A DNA stretch of 39,031 bases from Priapulus caudatus (lineage: Eukaryota > Priapulida > Priapulimorpha > Priapulimorphida > Priapulidae): assembly GCF_000485595.1 (NCBI RefSeq), contig NW_014577071.1, forward strand, positions 407,048 through 446,078, given 5' to 3'. How positions within the stretch are numbered: position 1 is the first letter of the stretch; the number at the start of each line of letters is the position of its first letter. Of this stretch, positions 1-12,019 are shown piece after piece. Under the pieces are notes generated by a model, which did not search any database, was not told the origin of the DNA, and saw only the letters and a list, made by a program, of their open reading frames with translations. The translations under genes and the position numbers were made by a program.

Positions 1-90
1 GCTATCGGGACATTTACCCCCGGACAATTACCCCCCCGCGACATTGTTTTGAATCACCGCGCCGTGAGCAATTAGTCCCCCCCCGGAACG
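1..90. repeat. C-rich degenerate short repeat
   Basis: Several imperfect copies of a motif like GGACAATTACCCCC occur in the first 90 bases, separated by C runs. This looks like the edge of a simple or transposon-derived repeat cut by the window end. No family can be assigned. Confidence 0.35.
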
Positions 91-1205
91 ATTAACCATA
101 CCGACGGACCGGCGACCGGACCGGAGCGGACCGGTAGTATACCTATTATTACATGTATGGCCGTACGCGTGCAATGACGGTTTACATCTCACGCTGCTTT
201 ATTGCGGCTATTAAATGGTGAGTTTGTGCTTTGCAAATAAATATAGAAGCATACTATATCTCGCTTATTCTCGCGGATTTGATGTGTATTAGTGCTTTAA
301 GACGTAATTTCCCAGACATCACTGTCTATGTATCATTGCTCATCGTTCTGTAACATATTATAATCGTGATGTAGGTGTAAGTGTGGACATATTCGTATGT
401 TAGCGTGAAGTGTTGCGAATGATTGATTTCGTATGTGGCGTGTAAATGTAGACATAATCGTATGTACGCGAAGTGTGGACCAAGTACACTAGCTTCCGAT
501 AACGCATTACTGTGCTGTAAACAATGGTGGCGTCTGCTCTCTTTCCCAGTAGCGTCTTGCATAATGCATCTTCTTTTGCGAACCACGCCGCGCAAAATGC
601 AGAACTTGTATCTACCATCTACGCGACGGCGAATACAAAAAACGAATAAAAAACGGTGACCAATAACGACGATAACTAATTATTTCACGCTAAATAAGAA
701 ATACGTTGTAGGCAAAAAACATATTAAAATTAAATGTATTGCTAAGTAAAAGTAAAGAGCTTATTTCACTCTCACGTTGTCAATACGCAAGAAATGTGGA
801 AAAAAATCGCGACATAAATTGTAATGTTAACAAATTATCCAGACCGATATACGCAGACGCATGTAGCGTGCGTTATTCGCGGGGATTGCGTTAGCCGATT
901 GTGCGATATTGTGTAACAGATATCTATTATTCTATATACTATATATATGTTATATGGTTAATATGTTATGTAGGCCTATGTGTAATGCCAGATTTATGTT
1001 ATCTGCATTATAGGAGGACACAGATGGCACCGCCTGGGGAAGCTCGCGCCGACGGTATACATACCCTTGCTTGCGCGTTACCGCGCGCATCCAGATCCAA
1101 GCAGTTTGTTCGACAGTTGCTAATTTGTTGTCTTTCACAGCCATCATAAGAGGCGTCACGCCAGTGCCTGAAAAAATATAAATTGGTATATATATTAATA
1201 TATAT
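91..1205. other. no gene recognised
   Basis: AT-rich sequence with only short open frames on both strands. None has recognisable domains, splice-site context or repeat composition that would support a gene. Confidence 0.5.
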
Positions 1206-1280
1206 AGAAAAGAGAGAGAGAAGAAAAGAAAGAGGGATGAGCTGAGACTGAGGGAGAGAGAAAGATCATTAAGAAAGACG

Positions 1281-1319
<39 letters not shown>

Positions 1320-1374
1320 AAGAGAGGAGAGAGAGCAGAGAGAGGAAAGGGCAGCGAAAAAAAAAAAAAAAAAT
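1206..1374 (+). repeat. GA microsatellite with terminal A run
   Basis: A purine-only tract of GAGA with scattered AAA/GGG interruptions ends in a run of about 17 A. A complementary CT tract begins about 155 bp downstream, so the two could pair as a long imperfect hairpin. Confidence 0.9.
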
Positions 1375-1530
1375 AAAATATAGAATGCCGTCGGCTTACC
1401 ATGTAGGTAATGTCTTTGAATAGCTTATATCAGGCTCATTCGTTGAGTGGTATTATTCACTATATCGAAGAATTATTAGTCGTTCTGTAAAAATAAGCAA
1501 AACAGTAAGTCTAAATTTGATAAGTCCTAT

Positions 1531-1643
1531 TTCTCTCTCTCTCTTCTCTCTCTCTCTCTACCTCTCTCTCTCTCTCTTCTCTCTCTCTCTTTGTTATTTT
1601 TTCTCTATTTCTCTCTTCTCTCCTTCTCTCTCTCTCTCTTCTT

Positions 1644-1704
<61 letters not shown>

Positions 1705-1711
1705 CTCTCTC
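1531..1711 (+). repeat. CT microsatellite
   Basis: An almost pure CT dinucleotide array with TTT interruptions. It is the complement of the GA tract just upstream. Ser/Leu-rich open frames over it are translations of the repeat, not genes. Confidence 0.92.
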
Positions 1712-1739
1712 CTATATATATTATACACACACACACATC

Positions 1740-2712
1740 TATAAGTATAGTTATATATATTATTCGGCAATGATCGAAAGGAATGTTACAGGAGGCTAGA
1801 ATATTATCGCGATTAAATTATTAAAACAAACCGAATTGATTGAGAAATTTTGTTATCTAACCATATTAAAGCAAAAAAAAATTAGAGCCATTAAATGTGG
1901 AACTGTCGCCTTATAGGTTTAGCATTGATAATCGCCTTTCACTTGACACTTCCACGGAATACAGTACTTAAACCGTCATCCACCTGCGGATTTACATGTT
2001 TTCGATCATAATTTGAATCGATGAATACGGGCCGATATAATGATGGTAGGCTCAGTGTGAGCAAACGGCCACAAGTAGTGTCATTGCTTGCATAACTCAA
2101 TCGTGGTTATTCAACGGTCGTGGTGGCTCACACCGACACAATCATACTCGAGGCGTATAAGTAATTATGTAGATAGTTTAGCAGCGAAGGAATGCTTTAC
2201 ATATTTACGAATAAATGTGACAGAACATATAGGAAGCATGTTATAAAAGTAAACTTACACAGTTAGACTCGAACTTAACAGAGACCACTAGTGAGACACT
2301 TGTGACTGCATTGCGTTTGTGGTGATGAACATAATAAAAAATAACATTCGTTTCTTGCATCTCCTACTTGTATACGCATTCCGTATTCATTTCCATTTCC
2401 ATTGAGTACGAAAAATGACAGCGTATACTCGCAGAGTGATATCAGAAAAACATACGTAGCAGCAAAAGACGCGTAGAAATTTTAGGCGGCGAAACAATCG
2501 CGGTCAGCGTGCGACGGTATCGGAGAGCGTGTTGGCGCCGCTACATTGGACAATCCGCTATATACAGATGATGTGATATATGTTATAATAAAGTATATAA
2601 TATATAATTAATGAATGTCTAGTGTCAATGCATTAACTATGATGATGTTTTACTTACTTTATATAAGAATACTGTACTAACATATGTTATTATAATAATG
2701 CAACTTGTATAT
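1740..2712. other. no gene recognised
   Basis: Unremarkable AT-rich sequence without long open frames, strong inverted repeats or tandem arrays that I can see. Confidence 0.5.
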
Positions 2713-3590
2713 GTTGTAGCCGATGTTTCTCACGCTGCGTCGGCTAGATTTTCCAGTTCCTTCTTTATCTCGTATCGCCGATTAGCGTAAGAAGCTGATC
2801 TAGACCTTTCACTCGCTACGCCAACTCTCAACTCCGCAGGATCTCGGCCGAGGACCCACGGTAAGATGGGATCGCGCCGCTGACGTCATCGCCGTCGTCG
2901 GTCGGGCGACGCTCTCCTTAGCGAGGTTCCGCTCGTGACGTCGCTTCCCGCGATTTTTGCTCCTTGTTCGCTACTCCGCGGAGCCTGTTTAGAAGTTACA
3001 ACTCATAAACTCTCGCGCTCTATTTATTGTTAACGTCGTGTATTAGTTGTATGCTACTTAGCATGTTGAAAAGTACTCGGTGTTTCTCTCGCTTCGGCGG
3101 CGCTCGCTCGCGCGGCTTCTCTCTCGCTAGATCAGTACCGCGCTGGCGTAAGATTGCGACTTAGTTGGTTTCGCGATACGGAGTGGCGGCCATTCCTCGC
3201 GTGTAGAAATAAAAATCTGATCTGGGACGCTGTGAGTGCGTTGACCGAGGAATACCCGCTTAGTAATGCTCTAGTACTTATCTGAGTCGTGCGCTCTTCT
3301 CTCAGATCCTCGAATCGGGGCGCTGATATTAGATGCCTTCTCTATAACGCACTTCCATTACGCTCCCTGATAACTGTCGCCGGAGCCGCGGCTGTTCGTC
3401 GGACGCGTGTCCCGTCGGCTGTCGCTTCGCGGTCGGCTCTCGCTGCAGCTCGCGGCTGGCACGAGCAAGCTTGTCCCTCGTTTGTGCAACGTCGTCGTCT
3501 GCGACGTCGCTGCTTCAGCGCTGTCCGCGGGAATGCCTCGGAGCATCCATGATCATCTCGGCCTCGATGTATCACAGATAAATGTTACTC
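2713..3590 (+). other. CpG-rich block, possibly LTR-derived
   Basis: This block is clearly richer in G+C and CpG than its surroundings. It begins TGTTGTAGCC and contains an AATAAA near 3,208, features that would fit a solo LTR of a retrotransposon. No clear 3' LTR boundary, primer-binding site or target duplication was found. It could equally be an unannotated promoter or CpG island; the short open frames near 3.3-3.6 kb resemble nothing I know. Confidence 0.25.
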
Positions 3591-4030
3591 TCACCTAATC
3601 ACAAACGGATAAATGTTACCCTCCACCTATCTACCAGAAAATGCTTACCTATTACCTATCACCAGATGAATGTTACGTAAACACTATTAACCAGATAGAA
3701 TGTTACCTATTACCTATCACCAGATCGACATGAGCTTACGTATCAACTCATTACCAGATGTCAATGTTACCTTATTACCTACACCAATAAATGTTACTAT
3801 TTACTATCACCAGATAATTTCATATTCTATCACCCAGATAAAATGTTACCTATTTACCTATCACCAGTAAATTGTTACACTATTACCTATTCACCAATGA
3901 GATGTTACTATTTACTATCACCAGATAATGTTACCTATTTACCTATCACCAAGATAAATGCTTACCTATCGCCTTATCACGGGATGAAATTGGCAAGCTG
4001 TACCTATCACCAGATGAATGTGCATCGCAA
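3590..4030 (+). repeat. tandem repeat, unit about 28-35 bp
   Basis: Many diverged copies of a unit containing ACCAGATAAATGTTACC followed by TATTACCTATC. Copies differ by small indels, so the period wanders. Short open frames inside it follow the repeat and are not gene-like. Confidence 0.88.
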
Positions 4031-4049
4031 GCATCGCTTGTCGCAGTAG

Positions 4050-5365
4050 AGGAGATGACGATGATGCGGGTGACTGCTACCTGGCCACTGTAGAACAAAT
4101 TAACCGATAGGTGACGCAACATCGCTTGTTGTTGTCGTGTTGTTTTGTTTATGATGTCGCAGGAATACGCAGGGCTATCGGGGAAAGAAGCCCCAGCGGC
4201 AATAGCACACGCGTTGGATCGAAGTGCGTGGTAGAACAACATGCAACGCGCCGGGAAAAGGGTGGTTTATCCTGCATGGGAATCCACCTTGTTGCCGTTA
4301 TCAAGCGATCTGGCGTTCTGTTTTCGCCAAATACACCAGCTAACTCACTCGGCACTCTTGTGAAGTAGCGGCTCGGGGTGCCGCAATCGACGGGGAAAAT
4401 CTGGAGGTCGGTTGTGCGACCGACTTACTGATGTCCACACCGCGCGGGTTGAAGAATCTATCCCTGTAGGCCACCCTAAAATTCTCCTGCCAATCAATAC
4501 CTGTTAAGGCATAGGCAGGCGACTGGACTAGTGGTAGTCTAAGCGAGTCACGCACGCACGTAAATGGAACTGTGAGTGTGGTATTGAATTCTACATCGTA
4601 CCGTGCTCCGCGAGTAATTATAACGGCTAAAGCTTTAGCTCTGGGCGTCATTCGCCATATATTACTAGTCGATACACGAGCCAACAATCACTGACTGTGT
4701 TCTGCATTCACTGGTGCTCGGAAAATTTCAAATTGGGCGGCCGTACTGCAGCTAGCACTTATTTCCCTCGCATTCATCTGTCCGGCAAGTTTCCCAGCGT
4801 CTAATATTATATAGTAGCACATCGATTACCTTTGTTCACTGTAATCGTTCGCTAAATTGTCGACTGTTGGTGCCACAATTTAGGTGCTTACGCACACGGT
4901 TAAGTTGTCTAGGAAATAAATAGAGCAAAACGTGGCGCCTATTGTTATAATAAAGGCGCTATATGTGACTCAGCGTTATCACAAGGTAGTATTCGAAGTC
5001 AAAAGTATGTATCGCTGACGTCTATAGATAAACAGTTATGTATCTTTCTTTCCAACTAGGTTTAGCTATTCCTGCCGATATACTTATATAGCGTACGCCC
5101 CGCCCCCCCCACGTTCTTTAAGCAGTATCTGATGACAAATATGTCTTGTAAGAGAAAAAACTATCACAATATGAGACGTTAATTTAAAACCTGCTGAAGC
5201 GTGTCACGTGGTACTCGACATGCGAGCCATCGCCCGCACTTACGTACGCATGCGCATGATAACATTGCTAGCAAAATAAACGACAGTCATCACTCGTTTT
5301 TATTTATTATAATGTTTCAGCGGGTAAATTCTTTTGTTTGTACAAATATAAGAGTATGATTAATA
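4050..5365. other. no gene recognised
   Basis: Contains minus-strand open frames of 68 and 115 codons around 4.15-4.69 kb, without recognisable domains or splice context. A C run sits near 5,103. I could not support a coding or RNA gene. Confidence 0.45.
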
Positions 5366-5600
5366 AGCAATAACGTTTTAACAGTAGGGACAGACCGCCA
5401 CTTATTTTGTTATCGCTATTTTAGGCTGGATATTTTCTTTTGTTATTATAAATTAGGTTGATTAAGCAATAACGTTTACAGTAGGACAGACCGCCACTTA
5501 TTTTGTTATCATAAGTGAGGCTGATATTTTTTGTTATTATAAATTAGGTTGATTAAGTAATAACGTTTACCGTAGACCAGACCGTCACTAATTTTTTTTA
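5366..5600 (+). repeat. tandem repeat, about 95 bp unit, three copies
   Basis: Three successive copies start with AAGCAATAACGTTT or AAGTAATAACGTTT and continue through CAGACCGCCACTTATTTTG and TTATAAATTAGGTTGATT. The third copy is truncated and diverged. Confidence 0.88.
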
Positions 5601-5879
5601 TTTTTAAGTTTATTTTTAAGTATAGGGGTACTATCGTTTTTGATATATATGTCCGGTTAACTCTAATGTGTATTACAAATAGAAAGCCACAGAAAATACC
5701 GGACGCGTTTGACAATTGAGGTTGATTCCGCGGCTAGTCAAATGCAAGTTTTGAAAAAAATTGTTTAGATGTTTAACTATGTACACCTGTATGCAGATTT
5801 TCACGCACACACATGCACGCATACGCATATGCACAGACACATGCACTTAACATTCACATTCACAAGCACATGCATGGGG

Positions 5880-6410
5880 GAGCGAAAGTTGTGGAAGATT
5901 GTGCAAAACCTCTTATATACAAGTGTTCTGGAATCTAAGCGTCTTAATGGGGGTCGATAATATTTATTTTGGCAAATATACAGGACAAGCGCAAACGCTT
6001 TACAGTCACACACACACATATATATGTACACATGCTTTGCTACAGCTTAAGCAAACAGGGTGACCGCTCTAATAAGACAAAGTTGGCTAGAATGTATATT
6101 TAAGCAAAACCTCTTCTATACAAGTGTTCCATGATCTAAGCGTCTTAAGGGGAGTCGATAATATTCATTTTGGCAAATACACAGGGCAAGCTCAAGCGCA
6201 TTATAGTGACACACATATATGTACACATGCCTTTAGTACAGTGTAGAGACCTCTCTATCTCTCTCTCTCGTTCGCTCGCTCTCTCTCTCTCGCGCGCGCT
6301 CTCTCTCTCTCTCTCTGTCTCTCTCTCGCTCTCTTTCTCTGTAATAAGACACGGTCGACTAGAATTTATTTAAGCAAAACGTCTTCTATCCATGAGTGTT
6401 GGTTGTTTGT
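5880..6410 (+). repeat. tandem duplication, about 210 bp unit
   Basis: Two long copies and one partial copy share GCAAAACCTCTT, ACAAGTGTTC, ATCTAAGCGTCTTAA, GTCGATAATATT and the CA/TATATGTACACATGC segment. The second copy was lengthened by a CT microsatellite. The partial third copy begins near 6,372. Confidence 0.88.
6251..6341 (+). repeat. CT microsatellite inside duplicated unit
   Basis: CT array with CG interruptions, absent from the first copy of the surrounding 210-bp repeat. It therefore expanded after, or independently of, the duplication. Confidence 0.85.
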
Positions 6411-6419
6411 GCACAATGA

Positions 6420-8090
6420 CGACTTGATAATACTGAATATAGCATGCACTCGGCATCCGTAAACAGAACATATATATACATGCATATCCGTTAATGCTAC
6501 ACTAGAGTAAATGAACGCGGATTTCTTCCTCTCTAATAAAAAAAAGTTTCCGTCTAAAAATATTAGCGGTGACTTTATTTTGTGCACGGGGCAATGAAGT
6601 TAAAATAATTTAAACGTTAAGAGTCGGTCTTGTAAATAGACGTATTGAGCAGCGATCAAATGGCACGTTTTTTATATTGATTTGTTGGAAATATCGGAGG
6701 TAGGACATGATTTCCGTCGTGCACAGGAAATGTCATTTTTGCTATAGGAAGGTAGGCGATGTTTATTGATGTGTAAATATTCATGCGATGTAAATGTGCT
6801 TTATTTCCCGAGGGGAATAAAATACGTTACTCTTGATTAATACAGCGTCAAGTGCAGCCTGGTGAATACGTTTACCACTCGGCGTCGTCTATACAGCAGA
6901 TGGCGTGACGCAAGGTTACCGTGACTTAGATGTATAATTGAGAAGACATAGCGAAACCAGCAGGGGTAAATAATAGTAGATATTATGCGAATAATATTCG
7001 CATTTTAAAGGTTTATGCTTACACGCTGGGGTCGTAGGGTTGAATGTTTTATTCACCAGGTTACACTACACCGGGTGCTATCATGTTCGATCACAAAAAC
7101 ATGTCGTTCGTGTTTATTTTTTCTTTATTAACACCGATTTCCTAATGATTTTAATGCATATGATGTTTATGCGCGTTATTTTAATGCCTGCCGAAGTCAT
7201 CGTAACTACGTAGTCGCAATTACGTGCAGAAATTTCCGTGTCTTATCAAGTCTAAAACCACACGCGAAAACAAGAGGGCGCGTCGATCGCACTGAGGCGC
7301 TTGTAAAAACGGGGCATTTATATTAGTATAAAGAACATAGTACCTTACTGCGCTCAGCTCTATGTATATTTTTACTATTCGTTTTAGGATAAATAATTGC
7401 ACTTATATATAGTGTAATAGTTTTTTGTGTAATAATTCAACGTAGGCCCCTATATGAAATATGTGGTGATATCGGCGCGCAGTCGCCCGACCGGGCTGCG
7501 AGACCAACGCCACCACACAAAGTAATAAGTCCTCCGGCCTGTCTTTAGAACTATTCATCCTTCAACGTGCGACCATTCATCTTCGGAGCTATAGAAGCGC
7601 AGCAGTGCCACACGGTGCCCACCAACTACCATGCACCCAAAGAGCTAAATATAACATAATGTAATATAGCAGTTATATTTAGCTCCTTGCATGCCAACCA
7701 CCCACCACCCACGCGTCACGAAGCATCCGGCGCACCTCTCGAGTCTCGAAGCTTTAATCCGCATGGCGTATATCTACGGTGCTGTTATCGACCTGGCTTC
7801 GTCCGCTCATGCTGTGTATGCGGCGAGCTTGTGTGATATACGGTGAGCTTGGCTTATAGTGAGTCGGTATTCTCTTTCGCACGTTTCGCGATTATTTACG
7901 CATGACTCCGGGTACTTTCGTCTCGAGAAGCCGCAGCTGATCTGAGTGCAAGCAGATGCCCAGTATAGAATTTTGGCAGTAAGTAGGGCTGGGTAGGATT
8001 TCAGACGAGCGGTGGACTTCACGTGGGATCGGAGCTTTGTCTAATTGAATCGTTGCGACATTCGTTTGGTAGCTAATGTCGCCGACAGAT
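6420..8090. other. no gene recognised, one small hairpin
   Basis: No plausible exon seen. A perfect 14-bp inverted repeat (GAGCTAAATATAAC and its complement) with a 16-nt loop lies at 7,642-7,685. It may be a MITE remnant. Confidence 0.45.
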
Positions 8091-8093
8091 GGC

Positions 8094-8172
8094 GCCGGAA
8101 TCGGCGCTCTCACGGTTAAGGCAGAGGTTGATTTAAGTGCTCTGCCTTAACCGTGAGAGCGCCAATTCCGGC
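8094..8172. repeat. strong inverted repeat, 33-bp arms
   Basis: Arms at 8,094-8,126 and 8,140-8,172 are complementary at 32 of 33 positions and enclose a 13-nt loop. The core is CTCACGGTTAAGGCAGAG. It could be a MITE, a foldback remnant or a transcribed hairpin; nothing around it decides between these. Confidence 0.92.
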
Positions 8173-8479
8173 ACATTAAGGAATATTAATAAGGGAATTT
8201 CAAGCTCGCTGAGTACATTTTAAAATTAATTCTAAGAAATTTGAGAGTTTTTAGAACAAAAATATTAGAAAAAACAACAACAAATTGGCAGAGAATAATA
8301 ATTTATTTATACATTCAAATATACATTCACACATTATATTATAAAGCTGCCCCAATATTAAATAAAAATGCACTAAAACAATGGCATAATACTATCAAAT
8401 CGGAGGAAAACGAGGTTGGTTAGAAACGAGGTTTACCCGCCATTAGGATTTTTCGCTTTTCGGATCGTAGCGCTGAATG

Positions 8480-8770
8480 CAAAACGAAGACGTAGGGTGG
8501 TTGTACTGACACAACAATAATAACACGCACGTGGAAACAGTAACAGTAGGCGTGAGTAAACGTAAACAGTAACAGTGCGGTAACAGAAACAGAAACACGT
8601 ACCTCGGCCTAACAGAAAAAAGTAACATTAAACATAACAGAAAACTTTACAGAAAAACGTAAACAGAAACAGTAAGAGTACAGTACGTAACGGTACATAC
8701 GGAACGTAACGGACGTATACGTAACGTACGTAGCGCACGTGACGGAACGTAACAGTACAGTAAATGCGAT
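8480..8770 (+). repeat. degenerate AACAGT/AACGTA hexamer array
   Basis: Cryptic simple sequence built from AACAGT, AACAGA, AACGTA and ACGTAACG words. Open frames on the minus strand across it follow the repeat. Confidence 0.75.
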
Positions 8771-8779
8771 GCCGAAAAA

Positions 8780-10370
8780 ATATCTCCGTACGAGACGGAG
8801 CCGTTGTTCGTGGCGTGGTATCGACATCTCCATTGCCAAAGCTGAGTCAATTTAAGAGTTGGTAATGATCGAACGCGCCCATACTCATCATATATGACAA
8901 GCAAATACTACTCGATATTCCTGGCGATCACGATGAAATACGACAGTTATAGCTGCCTCCTAAACACCGACATGAAGAAGCCTACACCAGCATAACGTTG
9001 CTATCTAGTCGCCAATGTGAACATTGTCGCTAAACTGGACATTGCCAATCTGGGCCAACGTCGCTAATCTGGACATTGACAGATATATAACAATTAAGCT
9101 AATCGTTATAGTTACTGGTCCGAGTTTAATAGAATATCAGTGGGGTTTACTGGCGCGCGAAACCTGGTCATCGATCGGAGAGACGAGAACATCTGTTAAG
9201 CGTATAGTAGAGCCTGCACAGCGAGTTCACGCGTTAGCAGGAGATCGGCGGAATACGTGCTGCGGAGCTACTGCCAAATTCCTTCATTCTTTCGTGCAGC
9301 AAGCTCTGGATGTGATTACACGCGTCTCTGGCCCGACCGCATCAAGGAAACTGCCCTTCTTAATTATATTTATCCCGGAATGCCGCGATGATGTGAAATA
9401 CGTTGATGATGCGTTGTCATTGTAACTAAAGCTTCCTATAGAGTATAGAAGAACTCGCTCCGTAATTTGAAGGTCGCCATTCCAAATGACGCATTTCAAA
9501 ACGCTAAATTAAATGCGGATAATTACAAAGCACGAATCCTGTGACTTGCCGACGAGTCGCTCGATCCGTTTCTCATATTTCACTTGAACAATTTATTACA
9601 AGACCATTAAAGAATGATAAATTAATAAAAAACATGGTAATATCTTTTACGAGTAAATCACATCGAAATATTGTGTTGTGCATGGATTTGAGAGCTCTTG
9701 CAATAACGGTTGGGGAGCTATATTTATAAATATTTTTTGCTGTTTGCTACATTTCCTCGTGCGTTTTTGCTCGGAAGCAAAATCAAATGAGATCTCATCT
9801 CGTGTGAAATTACAGCTTGATAGCAAAACGAAGTTCCAGAAATAATTTGCTTTCTAAAAACAGTTATTAGTAAAGTATAAGTACCATTTTAACACTTAGT
9901 ATGCTCGCACATATAAGGCAGACCACACAATCAAACGAGATCCCACCTATTTTAAAAAACACATGCAGTTTGCTTGTAAAATAAAATAAAAAGTGAAAAC
10001 CCGTGTAACAGTGCGTATACAAAAATCGCTGTACGTATGTAACAACATATTCGTATTACAGACGCCAGAAAATCACAAAATCGCACGTATATATGTATAT
10101 ATATTCTCGTATATATAAGTCAGATCGACCGCTCACAATTCGTTTACAAAAAAAGTCAGACGATCCAGATTTAACCAGGATTAAATACGAACCGATAACA
10201 TGGGGATGAATACCAGATGTTTCGATGAAGGCTGTGATGAAGCAGCTAGCATGCTCGTTACGATTTTATGGTAACAGATGAATGCTAACATTCCTTACAA
10301 CTAGGTTGGAGGACAACGATTATCTGTCCATTCTCATCTCACGTATCACTTATATTCATTACCTCTCCAA
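8780..10370. other. no gene recognised
   Basis: The best open frame is a plus-strand one of 133 codons at 9,024-9,425. It has no recognisable domain, no splice partners, and starts within a short approximately 24-bp repeat at 9,006-9,078 (CGCTAATCTGGACATTG words). I do not call it a gene. Confidence 0.45.
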
Positions 10371-10371
10371 G

Positions 10372-12011
10372 ACCATCAAAGCCTTGATACCATCATACAT
10401 GGGCCCCATGTTATCGTAATCAGCGCGACGCAATTATAGGCGCCTTTTAATTGTTTAAGACATCTACCAAACCACCTTTGATCGCAGTGTGTTTACTCAC
10501 GGGGTTCTGCATAATGCAGTCGTGAAATAATTATAAACATATTTTTCAGAGCAAACTTGCCAACCATCCACTAGCTTTGACCTAATTCGATCGGTCCTGA
10601 TCGATCCAAATTTCACCAATCAAACCGCGTTCTATAGCTCCTACAACGGACTGTACTAATGCACTTATATGTGATCGACTTATTCAACGACGCTTTCATG
10701 CATAAAACTGATCAGGAATCTGAATAACCAATAATAGTGGCGCAAGATGTGCCAGCTTATATGAGCACCCACGGGAACACAGATATCGTAGGATCTCGAC
10801 TATTCTCGTTCATGTTTTATGTTCCAAAACTCGAGATCGGAGGAATTTAATGCATGCGTCGGTCACACTCCTGAAACAAGAAGTGTACCTCAACCCATGC
10901 CAGTCAGGGGATATATAGTAGATATAAATGCTCGAAGCTAGCGAAAGCCTCAATCTATCCGTTCTTGATCTCAGAGTACCTATTGCTAAATCCAGACGAT
11001 AACGACGTGGGGGAAATTCATATATTGTAGTCATAATAATTCACACAGTTCGATTAATTAGAATATCATAAACAATCGTCGAAGAACGTAAGCCTACTTA
11101 TAGTAACGCTTACAATAGGGCCCAGTATAGGCGCGTATTTGGCATGATGTAATGGCCATCACTGTTCGTTGTTCAATCGGTTAAAATGATGTCAAACTAA
11201 GCAACAAAGACGATGATATAATTGGATGATAGACCAAGCCAATTAATTTAGACAATGCGTGTAACGTCTGAGTGAATAGAGCTTTAATTGACTAACGGTA
11301 CATATGATGATAGCCATTTGGTACTGTCTGCAACAGTCTTAAGGATAGCTATACATATATATATATAGACCACATGGCCAGTGACGGTGATATATAGTTG
11401 TCATGACGCAGAGCGATTGAACGCACGTTCCCGCCCTGCGCTCGTTTGAGTAATTCTAAATTAACATGATGCGCTGTGTTTGCTCTGAAACTGTGGTACA
11501 GTATAAGTGTAATATATGTATATAAATATAAATTCCTTTACCAGACTCGACCCACCAACGCAGATCATAAACGATACTACTGCTTACGCGTCGGCCTACA
11601 GCAGGCTGTTGAAGAATAAGCTGGATGCTGATCCGTGTATGCGCCTGCCAACTCCAGTACGATGAAGGAAGACGTACATGCCTTCTGGGTCAAGGTCGAC
11701 AAATTCTTTCACTTGCACCTCTGTTCCGAAGCTTTTTAAAGATTAAAGAATCTATATTTAACGTCGGCTATCACGAACAATTAAGTTAGCCCTGATGGGC
11801 TATTATTCCGACAAACATCGTTTTCCACACTCTATCTTTTTTTGCTGAGTGCTAAGCAGAGAAGCATTTTTCAAGTCTTTGGTATGACCCGGCCGGGAGT
11901 TGAACCCACGACCTTCCACGACTAGCACTCTACCATTGAGCCATCGCTGGGGTTAGGCTTGGCTGGCATTCAGTATACTTGCATGGCAGTTGTTGGGAAG
12001 CCTGAAATAGA
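10372..12011 (-). pseudogene. arginine kinase pseudogene (unprocessed, broken)
   Basis: Segments similar to exons 7, 4 and 3 of the intact arginine kinase gene occur in the same order and orientation at about 10,372-10,505, 10,858-10,987, and 11,591-11,735 with 11,975-12,011. The exon 7 copy keeps KGGLVDV, then hits an in-frame TAA, and keeps MYDGIKAL further on. The exon 4 copy has an internal deletion of roughly 20 bp. The exon 3 copy is split by a SINE. Exon-flanking intron bases are partly conserved, for example next to exons 3 and 4, so this is a DNA-level duplicate rather than a retrocopy. Exons 5 and 6 are not recognisable between the exon 7 and exon 4 copies. A weak resemblance to exon 2 exists near 12,080-12,110. 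No functional product is expected. Confidence 0.88.
11737..11953 (-). mobile_element. tRNA-derived SINE inserted in the pseudogene
   Basis: On the minus strand the element starts with a tRNA-like head. It has a box A match (TGGCTCAATGG at 11,943-11,933) and a box B match (GGTTCAACTCC at 11,906-11,896), which are internal RNA polymerase III promoter elements. It continues with ACTTGAAAAATG and CTTCTCTGCTTAGC, a segment shared with another copy near 34.3 kb, then a diverged tail ending in TTTAATCTTTAAA. It separates two parts of the exon 3-like sequence, so it landed after the kinase copy existed. The family is unassigned; broadly distributed animal SINE superfamilies with conserved central domains are candidates. 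Confidence 0.75.
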
Positions 12012-12019
12012 GAAAGCAC

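Noticed and set aside
2713-3300. Solo LTR of a retrotransposon
   Set aside because: A TG start, an AATAAA and CpG richness are suggestive, but no terminal CA, target duplication or second LTR was found, so only a CpG-rich block is annotated.
4149-4687. Minus-strand open frames of 68 and 115 codons, with a vague tRNA-like GGTGGATTCC motif
   Set aside because: No domain, poor box A match, and no second copy in the window to support a SINE. It could not be distinguished from chance.
9024-9425. 133-codon plus-strand open frame
   Set aside because: No recognisable domain or splice partner, and it begins in a short tandem repeat. Its length is within chance expectation for a window this size.
10506-10857. 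Exons 5 and 6 in the arginine kinase pseudogene
   Set aside because: The gap length happens to equal the two exons' sum, but no convincing base or protein similarity is visible by eye.
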